Shown one piece after another: positions 22,901 to 34,900 of a stretch of 64,000 nucleotides of DNA (position 1 is its first letter; each line of letters begins with the position of its first letter). Source of the stretch: Delphinapterus leucas. Its lineage: Eukaryota; Chordata; Mammalia; Artiodactyla; Monodontidae. The notes under the pieces were generated by a model. It saw only the letters and a list, made by a program, of their open reading frames with translations. It did not search any database and was not told the origin of the DNA. The translations under genes were made by a program, and so were the position numbers. The stretch covers positions 45,015,204 through 45,079,203 of the forward strand of contig NW_022098036.1 in assembly GCF_002288925.2 (NCBI RefSeq), written 5' to 3'.

Positions 22901-25900
22901 TACTTACCTATAAGATAGGCTGTGAGTGGAAGCTGGTGAAGGGGTTTCTGAAAAGCATAAAAATGAGCCTATGAGATAATTCATGAACCAAGAAGAGATC
23001 CAGGTATTCTGGGGGCCAGGGCAAAGGAACAGGGGATCAAAGATTTTGTTATATATGTTAGACTTGGGGGCTAATGGCAAGTGAAAAAGCCCACAAGTCT
23101 CCTAGCAGTGGATCATAAAGGTGCTTTCCTCGTCCTTTCATGAGTTTATGGGCAAGGATCCATCACTGCCTTGATGCGTTCTAATGTATCTGTGCCTTGG
23201 TTTCCCCTCTAAGGTGAAGATTATCAGAAAGGATGGCTAAAGACAAAGGGTCATTAAATTGGCTGGGAGTGACAGCAGTAAAAATGTAGAGTAAGGACCT
23301 CCACAGATTCTCTCCATAAAAGGAATGAGAAAACTGGCAAAAATTGACAGAATCAACTTCTTCAGAATTCTGGAAATTAACAAAGGGCTCTTAGCAATCT
23401 GGGGAATGTTTATTCCAGAAAAATAGCTGAATGTGAGTAAGAACAGTGAGCTTTGTGACATTTTAACTTGCCCTATTCCCATTTCTCCCTCTCCAGCTCC
23501 GTGGTAGCCTTGAAAATCAACAGTTTGGCAGTCATCATAGGGGATGGAATGGGGTTGGAGCTCTTTCAAAACCTCATTCCCAGAGAATTGTCATACTTGA
23601 CCTGCCTAGTTGTTCACTGGAAGACTTCACTTGCAAGGCTGCCTTTATTTGACCTGACTTGGAGCCAAACTTACCAGGACTTGGAGCTTAAGAGTTCACC
23701 AAGTGTGAAAAGCTTTTTCCCCAGGAGTGTTTGTTGCAAATAATTAGAGGCACTTGTTTAGCCTGCCTGAGGAGGTGAATATCAGTTGGGGCAAACAATA
23801 GGCTAACCAAAAAGCATAAAAGGAAAAGCTGCGGAATGACCTGTCCACCGGGATTTTGAAAAGGAACAACAAGTTCTTGGGAATCTAGGCCATGTGCATG
23901 CACAGGGCTGTGTGCATGCTCAGTAAAGATTGAAAAGGCTCTAAGCTCTCACCTTGGGACTACCTTGAGGTCATACAAGCAGAAAGTGAAGGCTGAGGCA
24001 CAGTCGTCAGCTGCATGTTGAAGGTGCACCCCAACGCACAGTCCCTCAGCAAACACTGAGGGATTTATTGGTACTAGGTGTTTAAGGAAAGCTCTGTCCA
24101 ATCATTAGCTGAACACTAAGCTAACCAAATAGAGACTTCGGTGGCCACACGAGAAAGAATACAGATTTTACAGAATCAGTTTTAGAAAGTCACTAAACAA
24201 ACAATGACAAACAGCAACAACAACAAACCTTGGGAAGGGAGGAAGTATCTGATTCTTAGAGTTGCCATGCTATATTATTTAGCTGTCCGGTTTTCAACAA
24301 AAAATTATGAAGCATGAAAGAAACAAGAAAGTATGATCTATGTAAAGGAAAAAAGCACAAGCAATAGAAACTGTCCTTGAGGAAGCTCAGATACATTGGA
24401 TTTTAAAGACAAAGACTTTAAACCAGCGGTTCTTTTTTTTTTTTTTGGCCACGTTGACAGGCATGCGGGATCCTAGTTCCCCGAACAGGGATCGAACCCA
24501 TATCCCCTGCAGTGGAAGCACAGTCTTAACCACTGGACTGCCAAGGAAGTCCCTAAATCAGCTATTTTAAACATGTTCAGTTAGCTAAAGGAAACCATGT
24601 CTAAAGCACTAAACAACAGTATGAGAATGGTCTCATCAAATAGAGAACACTAATAAAGAAATATTATATTAAAAAGAAGCAAATATAAGTTCTGGAATTG
24701 AAAAGTACAATACCTAAAATGTAAACTTCACTAGAGATATGAGCAGTCAGAAAAAAGAATCAGCAAATTTGAAGATAAATCAATTGAGATTATCCAGTAT
24801 GAAGAAGAGAAAGAAAAAGGAATGAAGAAAAATGAACAAAGCCTCAAAGACCTTGGTGGAATACCATCAAGCACACCAGCATGTGCAAAATGGGAGTTCC
24901 AGAAGGAGAACAGAGAGGACCAAGGGCAGAAAGAATTATCTGAAGAAATAATGGCTGACAACTTCCCAAATTAGATGAAAACATTAATCTATACATCCAA
25001 GAAGCTCAACAAATCCCAAAGAGGATAAATCAAAGAGATCCGCACCTAGACTCATCATAAACTGTTGAAAGCTAAAGGCAAAAAAAGAAACTTGAAAGCA
25101 GCAAGAGAGAAGCCATTCATCACATGAAAGGGATTCTCAATAAAATTGGCACTGATTTCTCCTCAGAAACCTCAGAATATAGGAGGATAACGTATTCAAA
25201 ATGCTGAAAGACTGTCAATCAAAAATTTTAAATCCAGCAAAACTATCCTTCAAAAATGAAGGAGAAATTAAGACACTCCCAGATGAGTGTCAAAATTAAG
25301 AGAATTCATCACTACCAAACCTGCTTTACAAGAAATACTAAAGAGAGTCCTTCAAGCTTAAGTGATAGGACACCAGACAGTAACTCAAATCTACATGAAG
25401 AAATAATAAAGGTCACTGGTAAAGATAACTACATTGATAAACATAAAAGTATAAGTGTATTTTTGTAACTTCCTCCTATCTGATTTAAAAGACAACTGCA
25501 TAAAACATAATTATAAATTTATGTTGATGAGAACACAATTTTTAAAGATATAATCTATATAATAACAGCACAATGGAATGGAGAGGGGAATGGAAATATA
25601 TAGGAGAAAAGCTTTTGTACACTGTTGAAATTAAGTTTGGTATAATCTGAACTAAATTGTTATAAATTATGATGTTAATTATGATGTTAGTCCCTAAGAA
25701 AATAACAAAAAATATAGTGAAAGAAACAAGAAAGAAAGTAAAATGGTACACTAGAAAATAGCTGTTTAACACAAAAGACAGCAAAAATGGAGGAAGTGAG
25801 GAACAAAACATACATAAGACAAATAGAAAACAGGGACTTCCCTGGTGGTCCAGTGGTTAAGAATCCACACTTCCACTGTAGGGGGCACAGGTTCAATCCC

Positions 25901-28900
25901 TGGTCGGGGAACTAAAATCCCACACGCTGTGTGGTGTGGCAAAAAAAAAAAAAAAAAAAAAAAAAAAAGACACATAGAAAACAAATAGCAAAATGGCAGA
26001 AGCAGTCTTTCCTTATTAATAATTACATTAAATGTAAATGTATTAAACTCTCCAATTAAAAGGCAGAAACTGGCCAAATGGTGAAAAAAGATCCAACTAT
26101 ACATCGTCTATGAAAGACTCACTGTAAATTCAAAGACACATATAGGTTTAAAGTAAAAGGATGGAAAAAGATATTCCACACAACAGTAAACAAAAGAGAG
26201 CTGGAATGGGTAATATCAGATAAATGCACTTTAAGACAACATTGTTACTAGAGACAAAGGTCAAAATGATAAAAGGGTCAACCCATCAAGAAGATATAAC
26301 ACTTATATATGCACTTAACAACAAAGTCCTAAAATACATGAAGCAAAAACTGACAGAATTGAAGAGAAAAGTAGACAATTCAACAATAATAGAGCTTTCA
26401 ATACCCCACTTTCAATAATGGATAAAACAGCAAGACAGAAGATCAGCAAGAAAACAGAAGATTTAAATGGCACTATATACCAACTAAATCTAACAGATAT
26501 CTATAGAACACTCCACCCAACAACAGCAGAATACACATTCTTTTCAAGTGTACAGGGAACTTTCCCCAGGATAGACAATGTTTTAGGCTATAAATTTAAA
26601 AGGATCTAAACCATACAAAGTATGTTGTTCAACAACAATGAAATGAAATGAAAATCAATTAACAGGAGGAAATTTGGGAAATTAACAATTATGTGGATAA
26701 TCAACACTGCTAAGTAACTAATGGGTCAAAGAAAAGAAAATCACAGAAGTTAGAAAATACTTTGAGATGAATGAAAACAAAAACACAACATACTAAAACT
26801 TAAAAGGATGCAGTGAAAGCAGTGCTCAGAATGAAATTTATAACTGTAAAAGTCTATATTAAAAAAGCAGATCTCAAGTCAATAATGCTACCGTCCACTT
26901 TAAGAAACGAGGAGAACTAAACCCAAAAGCAGACGGAAAGAAAATGATTAGGGCAGAAATAAATGAAATAGAGAATAGAAAAATAATAGAGAAAAATCAA
27001 GAAAACTAAAAGTTGGTTCTTTGAAATGATAAACAAAATTGACTAATCCTGTGGGGTGAGGGGCAGGATAAATCTGGAGGCTGGGATTAACACATACATA
27101 CTACTATATATAAAATAGATAACCCTGGTGGTGCAGTGGTTAAGAATCCGCCTGCCAGTGCAGTGGACAGGGGTTCGAGCCCTGGTCTGGGAAGATCCCA
27201 CGTGCCGCAGAGCAACTAAGCCCGCACACCACAGCTACTGAGCCTGCGCTCTACAGCCTGCAAGCCACAACTACTGAGCCCACGTGCCACAACTACTGAA
27301 GCCTGCGCACCTGGAGCCCGTGCTCCACAACAAGAAAAGCTACCGCAATGAGAGCACCACAACGAAGAGTAGCCCCTGCTCACTACAACCAGAGAAAGCC
27401 CACGCGCAGCAACGAAGACCTAGTGCAGCCAAAAATAAATAAATAAATTAATTAATTAAAAAAAAAAACAGATAACCAACAAGGACCTCCTGTATAGCAC
27501 AGGAAACTATACTCAATATTATATAATAACTTATAAGGGAAAAGAATCTTAAAAAATATATGTATATATAGATTCAGTTATATAAATATACATACATATG
27601 TATGTATATGTCTGTATTGGGTTGGCCAAAAAGTTCATTCGGTTTTTTTCTGGAAGATGGTACGGATATATATATATATATCTCAATTGCTGTGCCGTAC
27701 ACCTGAAACTTAGATGATATTGTAAATCAACTATACTTTAATTTAAAAATTTTTTTAAAATAAACTTCCTTTTTAGAACTGTTAAAAAAATGGACTAATC
27801 TTTAGCCAGGCTGTCCAAGAAAAAAGAAGAAAGCCCCAAATAACTAAAATCAGAAATAAAAGAGAGTATTACTACTAACCTGACAGAAATAAATTGGCTA
27901 GAGCACCTACATTTTTCAAAGGGGTGAATATGAAAGAACTGGAGGGAGGCTATTTGGTGAATTTCAAAAATGGTTATCCAGGAAGAGATCTGTGAATTTC
28001 AAAACTGCCTCTTGGGAAAGAAAGGGAAATCCTCTCCAAGTATACTCTATGGACTGACTAATGCCTTGAAAAACAGTAATAACAGTAATAGTTCTAAGGG
28101 GAAAGAGACAAGAAATTAAGTAGGTGGAACCAAAATATTTCTTCACTGGAATATTTTTGTGTTTGATACACAGTGAAGAAGCCAGATACCCTTCAGGCTA
28201 ACATAATTGGCATCTAGTTAATCTTTCTTTTAGATCTAACTTCTACTGCCATCTTGTGGCAATTAAAATCCAGGTCAATTATTTTAAAAGTTACTCTCCA
28301 GTCTCCTGACCAGAGGGTTTCAATGACTTTCTAATACTCAAGTTTCAATTTTCCCCTTATCAGTTTGAGAACAGAAATATCATTACTTGAAAAGTTGTAT
28401 CTGGATACCTGGAACCACCTTCTGGAGAAAAAGTAAAATGGCATTATATTATGCACAGAAAACCAGAAATCTGCTGGTATCTGCTCAGAATGTGTTGGCT
28501 TCTGACTCCTTCCCCTACACTGCCCCTCTCACCAGTAAAAGAGTCTCTTGGAGTGCTCCTTCCCTGCAGCGCTCTGGCTCCCTGAGGGACAAATAATAAA
28601 CATTAATAAATATATCCCGGGGCTTCCCTGGTGGCGCAGTGGTTGAGAGTCCGCCTGCCGATGCAGGGGACACGGGTTCCTGCCCCGGTCTGGGAGGATC
28701 CCACATGCCACGGAGCGACTAGGCCCGTGAACCATGACCGCTGAGCCTGCCCGTCTGGAGCCTGTGCTCCGCAACAGGAGAGGCCACAACAGTGAGAGGC
28801 CCACGTACCGCCAAAAAAAAAATAATAATAAAATAAATAAATAAATAAATATATCCCGATTCTCTGGCTTCCATATTTCATGCTATGGCTATACACTGAA

Positions 28901-31900
28901 GCATATGTTTTTCTCCCAGAGTGGGTACGTGACTCCAGGAAGGATCCACACTTTATTCCTTCCAAAATGAACATGATGGACACTGTTAATGCAGTCCACT
29001 ATTTTCACCCCTATTCATTCCGAGTCATGAATTAGGTCAGCTTCTAACATCAGGTCTGAATTGCTGAAAGAGAGTCCAGGCATGGCATCAGATAATTCAT
29101 GCCAAAATCAATATAAGTTTAATATTCTTGCTTTAATCTTGGCTTTCATTTAGCATTAGAAGTCTCAATCTGAAAAGATAATGTGAATATTTCTTACCTG
29201 TCCCAAGTTACTAAAGCCAGCCCCTCTATAAAGGATAGATTCCACTGAGGAGGACCGACTGTACAAGGCAAAACAAAAAGGAAAAAACAAACCTGGTATT
29301 AAACTTTTACACAGACATAAAGTCTCCTCAGTCCCTGTCTCAGCCGTATCTAGGCATTTCTTTCATCTTGATCTTTTGCCAACAGTTCTAATGCTGCTGT
29401 GTAGCTTTCTACTCACCTGACCACTTGGCTGCTATGCTGAGAACTGGGTCGTGGAGTAACTGAAAGGGAATAAAATGCAGAATGAAAAGTTGCCATCAAT
29501 GGTGCGCCCTGCCTTGCCTAGCCTACATGTTGCAAGTGAGTGTCCAGGAGTATGGCCTTTTCATATCATACATAAGATTCGGAAAATCACATTATACTTT
29601 CTGAGAGGAAACCATCTTCCATATGGGAAAAGGATATTTACTCATCTCACACAGATATTTGGGCAAAACATGGTCTCTACCTGACTGTGATGGAGAAGTA
29701 ATGCCCACTGGTCGAGGTGTGGTTGACCTGCAAGGAAAAAAAAAAAAAAAAAAGAAAGGCAGCTCTATTTTCTCTAAGCAGAACTTAGTGCCACCTTAGA
29801 GGATCAATCAGGTCATTATTTACAGAAATAACAGCCTTCTCTCTGAGCACAGATTGCTTACTAATCATGTATTACAGGTATTAGCCCAAAATACAGAGGC
29901 AAGCTTTCCATATGGGACTCCTTGGCTCTCCAATTTCCTAAACAAAATCTTCTCCACTTCTCTATTGCCCATAATAGAAGTTCTGAAGTCCTTCTTTCTT
30001 CCTTCCCATAGTGCCTTACCAGGTGCTCTCAACTTTACATATATCTATCCATCTGTCCATCCATTCATACATCTGCCATTCCCTCACTCCCTCCATCCCC
30101 TCTTCCATCTACCCACAGACATTTATTTAGTGCTCATAAGTCTTAGATCCTGAACTTACAAAGATAACTAGAATATGGTTCCTATTTTTGAGAGGCTCAC
30201 AGGCTAGTGGGAGAGACAAAAAGAAAAAGAGCAACATAAGTGTTATAATGGGTATGTCAGAAGTACGGAAGCATGATAGAACACTAGACTTTAGCTTCTG
30301 TGAGTCAGGGGCCATGTCTTTTTAATCCACAAATGCAGAGCTGATATTTAAAATATATAATAACTGGTAGGGTACAGACATTTACAATTAGAATAATCGG
30401 TGATGTACACCCAACACCTAACACAGTGCTTCACAAACAGTAAGTACTTAATGAATATTTATTGAATAAATGAATAATAGAACATCTAACTCTGCCTAAT
30501 AAAGTGCTGACAGAGGAAATGACACATGAGTTCAATTTTGAGGGGTGAGTAGGATTTCATAAGGTGACGGTCAAGGGTGAGCATTCATCCAAGATTTTAG
30601 TTCAGCACTTTTCAGTGAGGAGCTCTTTTTTGGAGAAGTGAAAAATGAATTCATAAACCATTCCCTCCACCGCAGAGCCCACACAGGAGCTACAGCCAAG
30701 TGCCAAGAAAGGATAGAATTCACTTTGCTGTACAGCAGAAACTAACACAACATTGTAAAGCAACTATACTCCAATTTAAAAAAAAAAAAAAGAAAGGATA
30801 GAAATTTTCAAAGAGGGATGGTATGGGGCCTGATAAAACTGACCTGCTTCCTTGGTACCAACTTGGAGATTCCTGTAGGTGAAAAAAATGGGAGTGAAGG
30901 AAGCTGTAGCTCAATGGTCCCAATCAATGGATCTTACTTGTCAGATAGCTAAGCTGCAATGTCCTCTAGTTGTGGTTACTAAGATGCCCAATAGAAGAAA
31001 AAACAGCAACAGTGAGTGTTTCCTCAGAAAATTATTAGCTTTGGGGAGAGAAAATTTTAGTTCCTCTTCACAAAAACACATTGGGAATCCTGTAGACTGA
31101 TACATGTGGGGAAATATAGAGAGTCTATGGGGAGAGCAAGGAAAATGACAGGATTACAATGTGCTAGAAGAGTTACAAGAGTAAGATCAAAAGGAACATT
31201 ATATAAACACAAAGGACAATCTTGGGAAGAGACAAATGTCCAGGAAATAGAGTTTGAGGGACAGGAAAGGTCCTGAGGTGCCTTGGGATTCTTGAAGACA
31301 AATTTTAAGTTACCACAGACATCTCTTCTATAAGAGAGCTTCCCATGTGTTATGCCATGGACTCACTGATATTCGAGAATAGGTTACCACTGTGCTAGAT
31401 TTTGTCCTTTCATCCCTCCAAGGTCTTCTGTGGCCTCGTCCATTTACTACAGCGTGCTTGCTGTACAAATATTATCAATTATTACCAGCCATAATGTGAA
31501 AAAGGTTAGGAAACACTAATTCTATTCAGTCAGCTAGATAGATGGGCCTAGTAAGAGAGAAAATAATAGTATGGAAAATCTATTTCATTCACCTTTAGGA
31601 TGGCTAGCAATTTCTTCAGTTCTCCATTCTCTTTCCTTAAGACTGACAGCTCTCTAGGCAAAAGATGGAAAAAGAAACAATCAGCTCCAGCAGGTCAGTG
31701 GGATAAAAAACCTGATTTTTATTATCAACATCTAGTTAATGCTTCCGGAGAGATACTTGCCACTATACAAGGTATTTCTGTCAGAGATCTGGTGATTCAG
31801 GGGGGCAATGGCAGGGTTTTGGTGGTGAGAAGAATCAGGTGGACAAAATAAACAGTCACTTGGTATGATTTCAGAAGTTTACACAGAACTGCATTTCCTC

Positions 31901-34900
31901 TCCACACATTTTCCCCTGGCCTGCTGCTGTCTGAAAATTTCCATCAGGGATTCCATCTTTTAGCTTAAGATTTCCAAAAGAACATGGACTTCCCTGGTGG
32001 CGCAGTGGTTAAGAATCTGCCTGCCAATGCAGGGGACACGGGTTCAATCCCTGGTCTGGGAAGATCCCACATGCTGTGGAGAAACTAAGCCCGTGCGCCA
32101 CAACTACTGAACCTGCACTCTAGAACCCATGAGCCACAACTACTGAGCCTGTGTGCCACAACTACTGAGCCCATGCGCCACAGCTACTGAAGCCCGTGCG
32201 CTCTAGGGCCCACGTGCTGCAACTACTGAAGCCTGCGCACCTAGAGCCCATGCTCTGCAACAAAAGAAGCCACCGCAATGAGAAGCCCCAACACCACAAT
32301 GAAGAGTAGCCCCTGCTTGCTGCAACTAGAGAAAGCCTGCGTACAGCAACAAAGACCCAACGCAGCCAAAAAAAACACACCCTCCTAGAGGTAACATTTT
32401 AAATCTTCCATCATTATTACTGTGAAAAAGTCATGTCTGATTTCTCTGAAGAAGTAGTTTTCGACAGATGGAAGTAAAAGGGGAAAGCTATAAAGTAGGG
32501 AAGGCCCCTTGAGGGAAGAAAGAGGAAAATAAAATGGAGATTGAGAGACCAAAAATTCTGTACCTGACTTAACCAAGACAAACATAAACACACATGGAGC
32601 AATTTTTAGGCTTTGGAACCGTAAGGAAATAAGGGCTACAGCTTCTATGAGAAGAAAAAGGCTCTCTGGTGATTTCATTCGTCACTTACTTGTCCTGGTT
32701 AGTCAGTGTTTGCTGTGCCTCCTGCGTGGCTGCTTCTAACTTGGTAATTCTATGCTTATAAAAGGCGATGAGGAGATCTGTTTGCTTCTTCTGGAAACTC
32801 CACACCTACTAGGGAAAAACAGACTTTTGACATACAACCCCCATAACTCCTTTCCCCTTACTTGTAGCAACAAATAGAAACCCATCAATTCATACTCTAT
32901 TACTGATCATTTTCTTCTGGAGCATCTGACCTAATTCATGATTCCCCAAAACTAGGGAAAGCCAAAGGTTTTCATTTCCAGAAAAGTGCCTTCCTAATAT
33001 CTTAATGAGAACATTCTGACATAGAATGACCCTTTAAAAATATAACCATTCATCTTGAGCAAGAAGTGACAACCAAAAAAATGTTTCCAAGCTTAGAACT
33101 GGTTCTGACCTTACTTGTTTACTATTAGCTTGGACTCAGCTTCCACATTCCTAGCTCTACAGAGCACTGGTAACCAATTTACTTTCCCTAAGATACTCAC
33201 ACATAGACACTTGTAGGCTGTTTATGTTGCTACAGTAAAGGGCAAAGAGGCACAGAAGGAGATTTACCTATTCCTGAATTTTATTTCTGGCCATGGGTAA
33301 ATAATTTTATCTTTTGCTTTAATTTACCATTTGATATACTGATGTGCCTATCATGGGATTACTGAATCAGATCAAAAGTTAATATGTGGAAAGTATTTTA
33401 GCTTTGTCAGGTTCTACTTTTGAATACACAGCAGTATTCAGGTCTCATTTGTTTCCTCCCTACTCACACCGTAAACCTTTTATCTTAGGTCCTTCCTAGA
33501 TCTGGTACTTTTGTCATAAACTTTTTGTTCTCATTTAATTTGCAAGTTGCTTTTGCCACCTTACTAAAGAATTCTACTTCCGAATTTATATAGTCTCTAC
33601 ACTCTTTCCTTTCTACTCAAACTAAACTAATTCTACACAGATAAGAATTCACTGTAATCTATTTTTTTAAATTTGTTCTTGTTTTCAATAAAAGTAAAAC
33701 ATATTCATTTTAGAAAATTTGAACAATGCAGAAGCAGAAAAAAGGCACTCAATCCTGGGAGTTATCTAAAATGGCAAAGGGTTGGCGAGCAATAGATACT
33801 ACGGATAGATAAAATATATAGCCAAGAGACCTACTAACCTACGTGCCAAAACTACTTTGGTGCTCAAAGAGATGTGAGCAAAAAAGAATCCTAAAAATGC
33901 TTCCTTATCAAAAGCAAGGGGGCTTCCCTGGTGGTCCAGTGGTTAAGACTCCACGCTTCCACTGCAGGGGGCACAGGTTCGATCCCTAGTCGGGGAACTA
34001 AGATCCTACAAGCCACGTGGCACAGCCAGGGAGTTAAGTTTTGGGTTGCACAGTTTGTGATCAAAGCCTCTCACACTGGGGCTTAAGGTTCCTCGACCTG
34101 CTCAGTAGTGATAAAGAACTCAACTACACTGTTTCAGAAGTCTTAAAAACTGACAGATAAACTTTTTCTTTTCGGGTAAAATAATCTTCAACTAAATAAA
34201 ACCTTTCTTCAAAGGCACCATTGATTATCTCAGCTGTTCAGTCTTTAAATTCAAGTGAGGGATGGGAAACTGATCTGATCTATTTATGAGATCAGGTCTT
34301 GACCTGATTTTATTCAAACGATTTATATGGTAGTTATTTAAGTATGTTAGCAAAACATATGACTTCCAAGTCAGCCAACTAATGATCAGGGCCAGCTGCC
34401 TGTATTTGTAAGTAAAGTTTTACTGGAATACAGTCATACCCATTTGTTTACAGATTGCCTGTGGCTGTTGTTCTGTGCTACAACAGCAGAGTTGAGTAGC
34501 TGCAACAGAGGTTGCATAGCCTGCAAAACCTAAAATATTTACTAACCTTTCAAGAAAAAGTTTGTCAGTCCCAACACTAAATTTATGAAAGTCTTTCTTG
34601 GGCTTCCCTGGTGACACAGTGGTTAAAAATCAGCCTGTCAATGCAGGGGACACAGGTTCGAGCCCTGGTTGGGGAAGATCCCCCATGCCGCGGAGCAACT
34701 AAGTCTGTGTGCCACAACTACTGAGCCTGCGCTCTACAGCCCGAGAGCCACAACTACTGAAGCCCACGTGCCTAGAGCTCGTGTTCCACAACAAGAGAAG
34801 CCACTGCAATGAGAAGCCCGCACACCACAACCAAGAGTAGCCCCTGTTCACCACAACTAGAGAAAGCCCGCGTGCAGCAACGAAGACCCAATGCAGCCCA

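Larger units (their letters stand above)
24150..27060 (+). mobile_element. Old L1 (L1M-type), degenerate and repeatedly interrupted
   Basis: Remnants of ORF1 (about 24700-25350) and the ORF2 endonuclease region are recognisable. At 26418-26580 a short frame still reads [20 protein letters not shown], a classic L1 endonuclease segment. Stops and frameshifts abound. SINEs at 24431-24553 and 25833-25968 are inserted in it, and the L1 body resumes at about 27780-27960 after a nested insertion. Confidence 0.8.
27060..27775 (+). mobile_element. L1 3'-end insertion into the older L1, itself carrying a SINE and a mariner piece
   Basis: Cetartiodactyl L1 3' sequence ('ggctgggattaacacataca', 'aggacctcctgtatagcaca', 'gtaaatcaactatacttta') splits the older L1. 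Flanks AAATTGACTAATC before and AAATGGACTAATC after look like its TSD. Inside lie a long SINE (27125-27465) and a mariner-like fragment (27613-27665). Confidence 0.75.
19940..30872 (-). other. RNF212B: RNF212B Ser/Pro-rich C-terminal exons 6-14
   Basis: Nine small exons of 29, 47, 43, 61, 49, 40, 101, 62 and 66 nt encode a low-complexity Ser/Thr/Pro/Arg-rich tail ending in EAWNTPR. Most are not multiples of three, so skipping a single one would usually break the frame. Exon 10 (28533-28581) is the least conserved against my recollection of human, but its splice sites and phase fit exactly. Confidence 0.85.

Noticed and set aside
23640..23750. Strong minus-strand donor GTCCTG|GTAAGT, considered as a missing RNF212B exon
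   Set aside because: Peptide and phase do not fit; the exon at 28533-28581 fills the gap exactly.
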